The notes below the pieces were generated by a model, which was given only the letters and a program-made list of their open reading frames with translations, was not told where the DNA came from and made no database searches. From NCBI GenBank assembly GCA_021787475.1, contig JAJYLW010000012.1, forward strand, positions 1 to 64,000: DNA of 64,000 nt, read 5' to 3'. Origin of the DNA: Actinomycetes bacterium (GTDB taxonomy: Bacteria > Actinomycetota > Thermoleophilia > BMS3ABIN01). Shown here one piece after another: positions 33,259-41,760 of this stretch. Both the position numbers and the translations under genes were made by a program. Numbering within the stretch: position 1 is the first letter of the stretch; the number at the start of each line of letters is the position of its first letter.

Positions 33259-34176
33259 TCATGCGGAATTGGGCATTTGCTCATGCGCCATCGCTCTCAG
33301 GATCTTGATCCGCTGCTGGATTGGCGGATGGGTGTCGAACAGGCCGCGGGAGCGCTTCTCGAATTTCTTGATCGGCTGGGCGATATAAAGGTGGGCTGTG
33401 GCGCGGTTGGCAGCCGCCAAAACCTCATTATCATCGGCGATCTTCTGCAAAGCATCGGCAAGGCCATCGGGGTCGCGGGTCAGCTGAACTGCCGACGCAT
33501 CAGCAAGCAACTCGCGCTTGCGGGATATCGCCAGCTGGACAAGGCGGGCGGCGATGGGAGCGAGAACGGCCAGTAGCAGAGCCACCACCAGCAAGATCGC
33601 GCCAAGGGCGCCGCTGTTATCGTCATTGCTGCGCCGCCCGCCGCCAAACAGGGTCCAGCGCAGGAAAAAGTCAGCCATTAGCGCAATCGCTCCGACCATG
33701 ATTCCCACCAGCGTCGCAAACAGGATGTCGTAATTGCGCACGTGCGACATCTCGTGAGCGATTACACCCTGCAGCTCCTCGCGGTTCATCTTTGCCAGGA
33801 GCCCGGAAGTCACGGCAATTGACGAGTGTGCCGGGTCCCTGCCGGTGGCGAAAGCGTTCGGAGCCGCGTCGTCGATAATGTACAAGGACGGCATCGGGTT
33901 GCCCGAGGCAATGGACATCTCCTCGGCCACGTTGAACAGCTGCGGCGCATCGTCATGGCTCACCGGCCGGGCGTGGCTGACCGCCAGCACCATTTTGTCA
34001 CCCTTGTAGTAGCCCGCCGACCCCATCGCAATCGCGATCGCCAAGGCAATGGCAAGGCCGAACCAGCCAATGCCGATCGCCATCCCGACCGCGTAGCCAA
34101 GCACAATCAGCAGCGCCGTCACAATCACAATCAGGAAATAGGAAAGGTGCTTATTCTTTGCTATCTGTTCATACAT
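33259..34176 (-). CDS. htpX: M48 family zinc metalloprotease HtpX
   Basis: 305 residues. Two N-terminal membrane helices (17-60), then the zinc site HEMSH at 141-145 with the downstream Glu in KRELLADASAVQLTRDP. Two more helices lie near 155-210. It degrades damaged membrane proteins. LemA lies just upstream on the same strand (77 bp), a frequent pairing. A heptamer array (34183) fills that gap. SD not obvious. Confidence 0.92.
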   Translation of the reverse strand: MYEQIAKNKHLSYFLIVIVTALLIVLGYAVGMAIGIGWFGLAIALAIAIAMGSAGYYKGDKMVLAVSHARPVSHDDAPQLFNVAEEMSIASGNPMPSLYIIDDAAPNAFATGRDPAHSSIAVTSGLLAKMNREELQGVIAHEMSHVRNYDILFATLVGIMVGAIALMADFFLRWTLFGGGRRSNDDNSGALGAILLVVALLLAVLAPIAARLVQLAISRKRELLADASAVQLTRDPDGLADALQKIADDNEVLAAANRATAHLYIAQPIKKFEKRSRGLFDTHPPIQQRIKILRAMAHEQMPNSA

Positions 34177-34182
34177 AAACCC

Positions 34183-34217
34183 GGATGGTAGATGGTGGAT
34201 GGTGGACGATGGATAAA
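34183..34217 (+). repeat. Heptamer array (GGATGGT type)
   Basis: Five units GGATGGT, AGATGGT, GGATGGT, GGACGAT, GGATAAA between lemA and htpX. Confidence 0.6.
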
Positions 34218-34253
34218 ATCAAACAAAACCGGGTTTTTATCCGAATTGCCTGT

Positions 34254-34808
34254 TTACCGCAGTTCCACCTTGACTGGTTCTTTTTCCTCTTCGGGCACTT
34301 CGAAGTATTCGCGGGCCCTGAAGCCAAAAATCCCGGCGATTACGTTTGAAGGGAAGGTCTGCACCCGGTTGTTGAAACTCATCACCGTATCATTATAAAG
34401 CTGCCGCGCAAAAGAAATCTTGTTTTCGGTAGAAGTCAGCTCTTCCTGCAACTGCGAAACATTCTGGTTGGCTTTCAGGTCGGGGTAATTCTCCGCGACC
34501 GCAAACAACGATTTCAGCGCTCCCGTGAGCATGTTCTCCGCTTTTGCCGAGTCGGCAGGCCCCTGGGCCTGCATCGCCTCCGACCGGGCCTTTGTCACAT
34601 TTTGCAGCACTTCCTGTTCGTATGACATGTAATCCTTGACCATCTCCACCAGATTTGGGATCAAATCATGACGGCGTTTGAGCTGAACGTCTATCTGGCG
34701 CCAGGAATTGTCAACTTTGTTGCGCGATCTTACAAGGGAGTTGTAGATGCCAATCAGGATGGCAATCAGCAAGACAACCGCCACGATGACAATGATTGAG
34801 ACTATCAA
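34254..34808 (-). CDS. lemA: LemA family protein
   Basis: 184 residues. One N-terminal membrane helix ([19 protein letters not shown]), then [43 protein letters not shown], the LemA signature, coiled helical bundle, and the end [24 protein letters not shown]. Typical length for the family. Associated with htpX; function not settled. Confidence 0.92.
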   Translation of the reverse strand: MIVSIIVIVAVVLLIAILIGIYNSLVRSRNKVDNSWRQIDVQLKRRHDLIPNLVEMVKDYMSYEQEVLQNVTKARSEAMQAQGPADSAKAENMLTGALKSLFAVAENYPDLKANQNVSQLQEELTSTENKISFARQLYNDTVMSFNNRVQTFPSNVIAGIFGFRAREYFEVPEEEKEPVKVELR

Positions 34809-34965
34809 CGTTTCCTCCTTTCGCTTCTCATTCTTTTTTCTTATTTTATACTATCTGCTTCCGACAATATTTCCGGCCGCCGGCGGTTCGCCTTGCGGCC
34901 CGGCCAGCAAATATCTAGAATGCAAGCAGCGCTATTCAAACATGTTTTTATCTGGAGGCGGAAAG

Positions 34966-35223
34966 ATGGCCATTTGCAAGCACAGACGCTGCTCTTTGTT
35001 TTTTTTCGGGGCGGGGATAGGCGCAGTCGCCGGCGTGCTTCTGGCTCCCAAATCAGGACGGGAGATTCGCCGGGAACTATTTGGCGGCTCCCCTGATTTG
35101 TTTGCCGGGGAGGAATCGGCGGCGGCGCAAACAGAGCCAGCGGCGGACCTCAAAGCCAGAATCGAGGAAACGCGGGCAAGGCTGAAAGACGAGGTCGAAG
35201 CCGAACAGGAAAAGAAATCCTGA
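34966..35223 (+). CDS. YtxH-domain protein, short form
   Basis: 85 residues from ATG 34966 with SD GGAGG. After a basic start, GAGIGAVAGVLLAPKSGREIRRELFGG is the YtxH membrane segment and its 'APKSGRE' follow-up; the end is LKARIEETRARLKDEVEAEQ, a helix shared with the long paralogue at 27469. The in-frame extension to 34747 is not coding-like. Unknown function. Confidence 0.7.
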   Translation: MAICKHRRCSLFFFGAGIGAVAGVLLAPKSGREIRRELFGGSPDLFAGEESAAAQTEPAADLKARIEETRARLKDEVEAEQEKKS

Positions 35224-35354
35224 CCCCTCCCATCCTCGCTGGTACAACATCCTCGCCCGCCGGTGGAGCAGACCGGCAAAATTAACTGTTTCTTGGCCTT
35301 AAAGACAATCATTAGCATCGTCACCGAAACTGCTGCCAAACGGAAAGATCCTCA

Positions 35355-36308
35355 ATGAGCAAGCCTTTCTGGGTAGCCTTGGAGGCGGCGGCAATGGTGG
35401 GCGTTGCCGCAACCGGCTACATGCTGTTCGAGGCCCAGTGGCTTCGGCTTGTGCGCAGGCAGCTGGAGGTCCCGGGGCTGCCGCCGGGGCTTGACGGCCT
35501 GATGGTGCTTCACGCCAGCGATCTGCATGCCGGCGCGCCCGGCTTTAACACACGCGTTATCCGAAAATTCATCGAAACCGCCCGCAGCGCAGAGCCGGAT
35601 GTCATCTTGCTGACCGGGGACCTGACCGACAAAAAGAAAGACCTCACCCCGTTTATCGAAGGCTTGGGCTCTCTGTCGGCGCGCCACGGCAAGTTTGCCT
35701 GCCTCGGCAATCACGATCATGGGCTCAGAAAAACCGTCATTGAGGACTTCGTCCGCAGGCTTGCCGGCCGCGGTCTGCATCGGCCCGTTACAGGCCAAAA
35801 AAAGAGAACAGTATCAACGATGCGGGGAATGCTGGCGGAGGCGGGCGTGCGCCTGCTTGAAAATGAATGCATCACCGCCAAGATCGGCTCTGACGTTGTG
35901 CAGTTTTGCGGTATTGATGACTTCAACTATGGCTATGCGGATCTTGTCTCGGTGGCCGGACAGCTTCAGAGCAGCGCCGGGCTTCGGATCCTGCTGTCGC
36001 ACAGCCCCGATGTCATCGGCGAACTCCAACGCGGCAGCTTCCAGGTGGTGCTGGCGGGCCACACCCACGGCGGCCAGATCTGCGTGCCCAACCCGGGGAG
36101 CGACAAGATCATGCTCTCGACATCCGGCTCCAATTACGGGGAAGGACAGTTTCAAGTAAACGGCGCCGTCATGCATGTTTCCCGGGGAGTCGGCACAACG
36201 CTGGTTCCTTTTCGCTTTTTCAGCAGGCCGGAAATCACTCTGCTTGAGCTAAGAGCCATCCCGGCAGGTCAAACCCCCGCTTCTAATCCCGCTGCCTCAG
36301 GGTTATAA
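35355..36308 (+). CDS. Metallophosphoesterase, membrane-anchored (YaeI-like)
   Basis: 317 residues. An N-terminal hydrophobic segment (about 7-25) is followed by the calcineurin-like set LHASDLHAG, LLTGDLTDKK, ACLGNHDHG, LLSHSPDV and LAGHTHGGQICVP, so all metal ligands are present. A 30-residue insert around FVRRLAGRGLHRPVTGQKKRTVST distinguishes it from short relatives. Substrate unknown: phosphodiesters of lipids or nucleotides are typical. Confidence 0.85.
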   Translation: MSKPFWVALEAAAMVGVAATGYMLFEAQWLRLVRRQLEVPGLPPGLDGLMVLHASDLHAGAPGFNTRVIRKFIETARSAEPDVILLTGDLTDKKKDLTPFIEGLGSLSARHGKFACLGNHDHGLRKTVIEDFVRRLAGRGLHRPVTGQKKRTVSTMRGMLAEAGVRLLENECITAKIGSDVVQFCGIDDFNYGYADLVSVAGQLQSSAGLRILLSHSPDVIGELQRGSFQVVLAGHTHGGQICVPNPGSDKIMLSTSGSNYGEGQFQVNGAVMHVSRGVGTTLVPFRFFSRPEITLLELRAIPAGQTPASNPAASGL

Positions 36309-36321
36309 TATTTTGACCGTT

Positions 36322-36340
36322 CAGTTTCGCGTTTCAGAAA
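36322..36340 (+). repeat. Heptamer array (GCGTTTC type), short
   Basis: CAGTTTC, GCGTTTC, AGAAA, just before the acetyltransferase-like gene start at 36342. Confidence 0.45.
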
Positions 36341-36341
36341 T

Positions 36342-36980
36342 ATGCATTTCCAGCTTCAAAATCTCACCCGGGACACGTTTCCACTGCTGCCGGACAGCTG
36401 CATCCATTGCGGATGGTGGCAGGGTCACAACCGGGGCTGGAGTACAGAGGCGGCGGAGGAATGGAGCCGGGCCGCGGAAGCGCAGTTTGGCCGCTGGGGC
36501 AAACTGGCCACTGTCGATGGAAAATTGCTGGGGATGATCCAGTTTGCGCCGGCGCCGCTCTACTCTCGCAGCCTTCCGTGCGGTCCCCCGGACAGAAAAT
36601 CAGTCCTGCTCGGCTGCGGCCTGAATGGCGGAGGCGGGCCGGATTCAGTGGGGAAGAGCCTGGTGCTGGCTGCTCTGGCCGAGATTAAGGATGATAATGT
36701 CGATCTTGTTGAGGCCTTTTGCCGGCCCAGTGGTCCAGCTTCCGATTGCCGCTTTCTCAGCCAGGATTTCCTCCGGGACTGCGGCTTCTCTCCGCTCCGG
36801 AGCCTGGATGGTTTCCAGCTAATGCGGCTGGAGTTGGGGGGGTTGACACGGGTAAGCAAGCTTGCCCGGCACCCGCACCGCGGCATTCTGCGGCGGATCA
36901 GGCACCCATCGCCGGCGCCGGTGGTCTTTTTCGGCGCCAACCGGGATCTGCCACTTTTGCGCGGCGCCGGCAGCATCTAG
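36342..36980 (+). CDS. GNAT-like N-acetyltransferase
   Basis: 212 residues. The opening LTRDTFPLLPDSCIHCGWWQG and the stretch WGKLATVDGKLLGMIQFAP followed by LLGCGLNGGG...VGKSLVLAALAEIKDD resemble a GNAT subfamily that begins with a CXXC-like pair and has a helix alpha-3 acyl-CoA binding loop. The classic QXXGXG/A motif is not clear. It is 5 bp upstream of a GT-C glycosyltransferase gene. Moderate certainty. Confidence 0.5.
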   Translation: MHFQLQNLTRDTFPLLPDSCIHCGWWQGHNRGWSTEAAEEWSRAAEAQFGRWGKLATVDGKLLGMIQFAPAPLYSRSLPCGPPDRKSVLLGCGLNGGGGPDSVGKSLVLAALAEIKDDNVDLVEAFCRPSGPASDCRFLSQDFLRDCGFSPLRSLDGFQLMRLELGGLTRVSKLARHPHRGILRRIRHPSPAPVVFFGANRDLPLLRGAGSI

Positions 36981-36984
36981 GCGG

Positions 36985-38427
36985 ATGGGGAGCCTGCCCC
37001 GGCCGTCACCGAGATTCTCCTTCTTTTATTGCTTCGCTTTTTTCCTTCTGATCGCGGCTTTTCTGGCCGCCGGGATTGCCGCCATTGATAACAGCTGCCT
37101 GGACGCTGCCGACGGAGCCTACCTGATATCCGGAAATGCCGTCGCCCATGGGCTTTTCCCTTACCGGGACTTTCTCGCCGCCCACCCTCCCGCCATCTAC
37201 CTGCTGGGAGGGTTGCTGGCCCGCCTGGGAAAAGGCGTGGCTCCATTCCGCATCTTCTCCCTGCTTTTAAGCGCAGGTTTGGGCCTTGCCGTTTGGCGGC
37301 TGGCGCTCAGGATCACAGGCAAACGCGCCGAGGCGTTGCTTGCCGGGACGCTGGCAATGTTCGCCCCCCTCGGGGTTTATTTCTCGAAACTCTATTTAAA
37401 CGATTCCATGGTGGCGCTCCTCACCGCCGCCACTTTCTTCCTCCTCCTGGGCGGCTCCCGCCGTCAGACAGCTGCGGCAGGAGCGCTGTCCGTAACCGGT
37501 ATGCTGACCAAGCTGACATATTTCCCTGTGCTGGCGGCGGCGGTTGTGTTTGTCCTTGTCTGGCGGCGCGCGCAGCTGCGCCTTTTCCTGGGGGTGGCGT
37601 TTATTGGCGTAGCAGTTACGGCGCTTCTTCTGGAAGCGTTCACAAGCGGCGCCTATCTGGCGGACATCATTGGCGCCCAGGCGAGCAAGGGGGCCAGCTT
37701 CGCCAATTTTTACGAAGGGATGCACCGTATTTGGCAAATGGATTGGCCCCTGCTTGTGCCGGCCGCCGGCGGGCTCTGGTTTTCGATCAGCGATCTTGCC
37801 GGGAAAAAGAAGGACACTGCCGGGCATCGGGAGGGTCAGGCGCTGGTGCTGCTCTGGTTGGCGGCAGGCCTTGCCTCCCTGGCCACTCTCCCCGCTGAAG
37901 GTCATGACACCAACCTGTTTCAGGTGGCCGAGCCTGCAATCGCCATCCTGGCCGCAACCGGCCTTGGCCGCCTTGCCAGGGGGCGTATTGCCCTGGGCCC
38001 CGCCGTTGCGGTGGCTCTGATGGCGGTAATGTTTCCGGCCATTGCCGTAAAGGACCGCTCGTTTCTGACACGCAGCAATGCATCCGTGACGGCGGCGATC
38101 GTGGCGGAAATCGATAGCGCCGCTAGGCCCGGCGATCAGGTTCTGGCGCCGGGTTGCCCGGCGCTGGAGGCCGGTAGGCCGGTGGCGGATAACTTTTTTG
38201 ACCAGTTCCTGTGGGAAGAAAAGTTCAAGCGGGGAGACAGCGATGCCACAAAGCTTTTCCTTGGCATTGCCGGGGAAATAGGCTCGGGACGGCTGCCGGC
38301 GGTTGCCTTCCAGCAGGGCCAGCCCAGCCAAAGCATATTCCTAAATCAGCTTCAGCGGCATTACTACCCGGTCCGCTTCCCGGACAAGGTAACCCCGCCG
38401 CTAACTCTCTGGCTGCTGAAAAAATAG
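36985..38427 (+). CDS. GT-C fold membrane glycosyltransferase (ArnT/PMT-like)
   Basis: 480 residues from ATG 36985, directly after the preceding stop; an upstream in-frame extension to 36862 lies inside the acetyltransferase gene and is rejected. About 11 membrane helices. After helix 1 comes DNSCLDAADGAYLISGNAVAHGLFPYRDFLAAHPPAIYLLGG, the periplasmic first loop with the acidic pair typical of GT-C enzymes that use polyprenyl-phosphate sugars, such as the mannose donor made by the protein at 8959. Acceptor unknown. Confidence 0.75.
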   Translation: MGSLPRPSPRFSFFYCFAFFLLIAAFLAAGIAAIDNSCLDAADGAYLISGNAVAHGLFPYRDFLAAHPPAIYLLGGLLARLGKGVAPFRIFSLLLSAGLGLAVWRLALRITGKRAEALLAGTLAMFAPLGVYFSKLYLNDSMVALLTAATFFLLLGGSRRQTAAAGALSVTGMLTKLTYFPVLAAAVVFVLVWRRAQLRLFLGVAFIGVAVTALLLEAFTSGAYLADIIGAQASKGASFANFYEGMHRIWQMDWPLLVPAAGGLWFSISDLAGKKKDTAGHREGQALVLLWLAAGLASLATLPAEGHDTNLFQVAEPAIAILAATGLGRLARGRIALGPAVAVALMAVMFPAIAVKDRSFLTRSNASVTAAIVAEIDSAARPGDQVLAPGCPALEAGRPVADNFFDQFLWEEKFKRGDSDATKLFLGIAGEIGSGRLPAVAFQQGQPSQSIFLNQLQRHYYPVRFPDKVTPPLTLWLLKK

Positions 38428-38461
38428 TTCCGGGTTCCGGGTTCCGGGTTCCGGGTTCCGG
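38427..38461 (+). repeat. Five perfect GTTCCGG heptamers
   Basis: GTTCCGG repeated five times without error at 38427-38461, overlapping the last base of the GT-C stop codon. The purest array in the window. Confidence 0.85.
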
Positions 38462-38524
38462 AAAATGACGCCTGCTTTATTCTTCTTGTCAAGTTAATTA
38501 TTCGGGACCGCGTCCAGCATCCGT

Positions 38525-38893
38525 TTAACTCGGTTCTTCTTCTTCGGTCCGGGTGACTACGAAGCCGGTATCGGGCTCCTCCACCCGCGCCCTCTTTCCA
38601 TACACCTTCGCCTCCAGTACGGCAATGCGGCGCTCCAGCTCATCGACATAGCCGCGGCTGGCAATTCCCATCGCCCGGAGCGTATCCTGATAGGCATCGG
38701 AAAAACGGTCCGCTGCCCGGGATCCCTCACTTTCACCCTTGGAAACCGCCTGATCAACGATCTTCTGTCCTTCCTCCCTTGTCAGCTGGCCGCGCCGCAC
38801 CATCTCATCAATCAGCTCGTTGATTTTCTCCCTCGTCAGAGAAGCAGCACCGATGCCGAGCAGCAAAATTTTTTCAATCAAGCTTTCACTCAT
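38525..38893 (-). CDS. Phasin-like coiled-coil protein
   Basis: 122 residues from ATG 38893 with SD AAGGAGA. The order is a short hydrophobic segment (LIEKILLLGIGAASLTREKINELIDEMVRRGQLTREEGQKIVDQAV), a charged middle, then DELERRIAVLEAKVYG, a coiled coil, and an acidic tail. The first part is the pattern of PhaI/PhaF-like phasins. It is 24 bp downstream of the OtsA-like gene on the same strand and so could be co-transcribed. Confidence 0.65.
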   Translation of the reverse strand: MSESLIEKILLLGIGAASLTREKINELIDEMVRRGQLTREEGQKIVDQAVSKGESEGSRAADRFSDAYQDTLRAMGIASRGYVDELERRIAVLEAKVYGKRARVEEPDTGFVVTRTEEEEPS

Positions 38894-38916
38894 TATATCT
38901 CCTTTCGCCAAGCCAA

Positions 38917-40392
38917 TTAATCAGACATTTTATTCTTTATGTCAACAAACTGCGTGTCAATCCATTTATGGATGTCATTATGCCTGACCGTGCTTTTAAT
39001 CTTACCCGCCAGCTGCTTTTTCTCATCCCCGGTCATCGTGAGCGCCCGGTAAATGGCGTCCGCCTGGCTGTCAATGTCAAACGGGTTCACGGAGGCGCAG
39101 AATTCACCCAACTCCTCGTGGGCGCCGGCGTTTTCAGACAGGATGATGACGCCATGGCGCTCGTTGACAAGTCCCGCTTCTTTGGCAATAAGATTCATGC
39201 CATCGTAGATGGCGTTGACCATCAGAACGTCGAACTGTTTGTACGCCGCCACCGACCTGTTGAAGTTGTCCTGCATGCGCAGATCGATCGGCATCCAGTT
39301 AGGAGTGCCGTGCTTGGTGTTGATAACCTCGACGACGCGCATGATCTTCTCACGGTACTGAACATACTCTTCCACATCCTCCCGCGATGGCTGAAGCAGA
39401 GCCAGGAAGCTGAGGCGCTGCTTGAACTCGGGATGCCGGTCGAGAAACAGGTCGAACGCCTTGAAGCCACGGACGATATTCTTCGAAAGATCCATGCGGT
39501 CAACACGCAGGAGCAGGTGCTCACGCCTCAGCTCCCTGATCTTTTCTTCCTCTTTGAGGACCGGGGCGCTGGCGGCGAGGCGCTCAAACTCGGCGCAGTC
39601 AATTGAAATCGGATAGGCGCGCACCCAGACTTCCCTGCCGCCGGCAATTACGGTCGCGCTGCCATGATCGACTTCAAGCCCCAGCAACTCCTCGCAGCTG
39701 ATCAGAAAGTTGCGCACGTACCGCCTTGTGTGGAAGGCGACAATGTCGTTTGCCAGGAGGCCGTTGATGATTGCCCTGCGGATGTCCCGGGGCAGCACCC
39801 GCCACGAATCGGACTGGGGCCAGGGAATGTGGACAAACTGGTGCAGGAAAGCGTCCGGATGCCGCTGGCGCACAAGCTCGGGGCACGTATACAGGTGATA
39901 ATCATGGAACATCACCACCGGCCGCTCGCCGCGGCGCTGCTCAAGCTCGTCCGAGACCACATCCGCAAACTGGCTGTTCACCACCAGGTAGCCGTTCCGC
40001 CACGCCTCCATTTCGCTCTGGCGAATGTCCGGCGCCACGGACAGGTCCCAGAGATAATGCTGGATGAACCAGATCATCGGGTTGGCGATGACGCTGTAAT
40101 AGAGGTGATAGGTATCCGGATCGACGACGACAAACCTGAGGCCGAGTTTATGCTCCGCATGGCTGACGGTAACGCGGCCGCCGCCGGCTCTGAGGCTGAC
40201 CTCAGCATCCTCAGCGGTCATGGCGCTGGCGATCCAGGAGACTTCGCAGGAGGCGGCCACCCCCAGAAGGGCGGTGACCAGCCCGCCGCCGCCTCGAACT
40301 GTCGTCAGCTCACCCGATTCATCCCGGGTGTAAGAGACAGGGCCCCGGTTCGAGACAAGAATCAGCTCGTTTTCAAACAGGCATTGTTCCAT
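38917..40392 (-). CDS. GT20 trehalose-6-phosphate synthase-like enzyme
   Basis: 491 residues. It has LILVSNRGPVSY, a Gly-rich TVRGGGGLVTAL (loop for phosphate), VMFHDYHLYTCPELVRQRHPDAFLHQFVHIPWPQSDSWRVLP, LLANDIVAFHTRRYVRNFL, YPISIDCAEF, VDRMDLSKNIVRGFKAFDLFL and VNAIYDGMNLIAKE, the GT20 sequence of motifs. Its partner at 40414 is a TreT-type GT4. No OtsB phosphatase is encoded nearby. A glucosyl-type product other than trehalose-6-phosphate (for example glucosylglycerol phosphate) cannot be excluded. Confidence 0.8.
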   Translation of the reverse strand: MEQCLFENELILVSNRGPVSYTRDESGELTTVRGGGGLVTALLGVAASCEVSWIASAMTAEDAEVSLRAGGGRVTVSHAEHKLGLRFVVVDPDTYHLYYSVIANPMIWFIQHYLWDLSVAPDIRQSEMEAWRNGYLVVNSQFADVVSDELEQRRGERPVVMFHDYHLYTCPELVRQRHPDAFLHQFVHIPWPQSDSWRVLPRDIRRAIINGLLANDIVAFHTRRYVRNFLISCEELLGLEVDHGSATVIAGGREVWVRAYPISIDCAEFERLAASAPVLKEEEKIRELRREHLLLRVDRMDLSKNIVRGFKAFDLFLDRHPEFKQRLSFLALLQPSREDVEEYVQYREKIMRVVEVINTKHGTPNWMPIDLRMQDNFNRSVAAYKQFDVLMVNAIYDGMNLIAKEAGLVNERHGVIILSENAGAHEELGEFCASVNPFDIDSQADAIYRALTMTGDEKKQLAGKIKSTVRHNDIHKWIDTQFVDIKNKMSD

Positions 40393-40413
40393 TTTCCTCC
40401 GGAAGCCCTCCTG

Positions 40414-41643
40414 TCACTTTAGCTCCGTAAACAGTTTCAGGTAATCCCTGAGCAGCCTCGGAGCAAGAAAATTGGCGCGCACATGCTCTTTGCCGGCCCG
40501 GCCCATTTCCTTCGCCTCCTCCGGATGGTCAAGCAGCCACATTGAGCGCTCGGCGCATTGCTCGACCGAGTCCACCAGAAAGCCGGTCCGGCCATCCTCG
40601 ATCTGGGTGGGGATGCCGCCGACATTGCCGCCCACGGTCGGCTTGACCTTCCAGAGTGCTTCGCTGACCGTGAGTCCGAATCCTTCCCGGAGCGATTTCT
40701 GGATGACAACATCGGCACGTGATTGAAATGCATTCACCTCCAGATTGCCAACGTTATTGAGATTTGACAATATGAGCACGTCGCCGTCATCACCGGCATG
40801 CTCGACCGTGTTGGTGAAAAAGCTCCATCCCTCCGGGTCATCGGTCGCCATTGACCCCACCAGCGCCAGCTGCACCGAGGCAAACTCTTTCTTCACCATC
40901 TTGTAGGCGTCGATCACGCCGAGCGGATCTTTCCAGGGATCAAACCGGGAGACCTGCAAAAGCAGTGGCGGCCCTGGCTCCAGCCCGAACTGGCTGACCA
41001 CATAATCAGCATCTTCCGGTGAGAGAGCCATGTTCTTCGTTGACAGGGGGTCAATCGCCGGCATGAATACGCGCACCGGAATATTGAGTCCTGACAAAAT
41101 GTACCCTTCGATGCTGAAAATGGCGGTGTCATAAAGCTGAATGTGAGGGAGCAGGTAATCGGCAAGCTGCCGGTGGGGTGAAGACGTGTCGATATGGCAG
41201 CGCCAGACCCAACTGGCTCCCAGGTCCCCGGCAAAATGGCGCAGCAGCAGCGGCTGCGGATCGTGGACGACAATGAAATCAAACCCGCCGCCGAGAGACT
41301 GGGCGGCGAGCCGGCTCTGCTCTTCGTAGACCTCTGTTTGAGTTGCATTCAGGCCGGAAGAGCTGCCCTGCAAGCAATTGTGAATAACCTTGGTTGCTTC
41401 GTAAAATTCCTGGGGCGCCATGATTACGCGCCAGTCCGTGTCCAGGCCGACATCCCGCATCAGCGGCACCAGCGTATAGAGGATCTCGGCGACGCCGCCG
41501 CCAAACGAAGTAGCGTTGATATGAAGGATCCGTTTTCCCTTCAGGGGCTCGGCCAGGTCCCTGATCTCCTCGATCAGCGGTTTTACCACCACGCTTTGAT
41601 AGTCGGCCAATGACTTATGGCCGACATGAACTTCTTGCAGCAA
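40414..41643 (-). CDS. treT: Trehalose glycosyltransferring synthase TreT (GT4)
   Basis: 409 residues. HINATSFGGGVAEILYTLVPLMRDVGLDTDWRVI, FIVVHDPQPLLL, WRCHIDTSSP, SRFDPWKDPLGVIDAYKMVKKEF, LVGSMATDDPEGW and SLREGFGLTVSEALWKVKPTVGGNVGGIP (the EX7E region) match TreT, which makes trehalose from NDP-glucose and glucose in one step. A gap of 21 bp to the GT20 gene downstream suggests one operon for compatible-solute synthesis. Confidence 0.88.
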   Translation of the reverse strand: MLQEVHVGHKSLADYQSVVVKPLIEEIRDLAEPLKGKRILHINATSFGGGVAEILYTLVPLMRDVGLDTDWRVIMAPQEFYEATKVIHNCLQGSSSGLNATQTEVYEEQSRLAAQSLGGGFDFIVVHDPQPLLLRHFAGDLGASWVWRCHIDTSSPHRQLADYLLPHIQLYDTAIFSIEGYILSGLNIPVRVFMPAIDPLSTKNMALSPEDADYVVSQFGLEPGPPLLLQVSRFDPWKDPLGVIDAYKMVKKEFASVQLALVGSMATDDPEGWSFFTNTVEHAGDDGDVLILSNLNNVGNLEVNAFQSRADVVIQKSLREGFGLTVSEALWKVKPTVGGNVGGIPTQIEDGRTGFLVDSVEQCAERSMWLLDHPEEAKEMGRAGKEHVRANFLAPRLLRDYLKLFTELK

Positions 41644-41760
41644 AAAACGTCCTCCTTAAGAAACTTGAGATCCGTTGAAGACAATTGCCGGGCCGGGCCG
41701 CATCCGGGCTTTCAATAAATATTGGCGGCATGATCAATTGCCACAAGCCTGCCGGCGGCT

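Noticed and set aside
33160-33260. A tiny plus-strand ORF (TTG after GGGAGG, about 13 codons) before htpX's end
   Set aside because: Too short, no homology, and antisense to nothing that would give it context.
37396-38331. A 311-codon minus-strand ORF
   Set aside because: Antisense to the GT-C glycosyltransferase; basic, Gln/Arg-rich and without domain features.
38427-38461. Tandem repeat as the tail of the GT-C protein
   Set aside because: The array begins at the last base of the stop codon and is noncoding.
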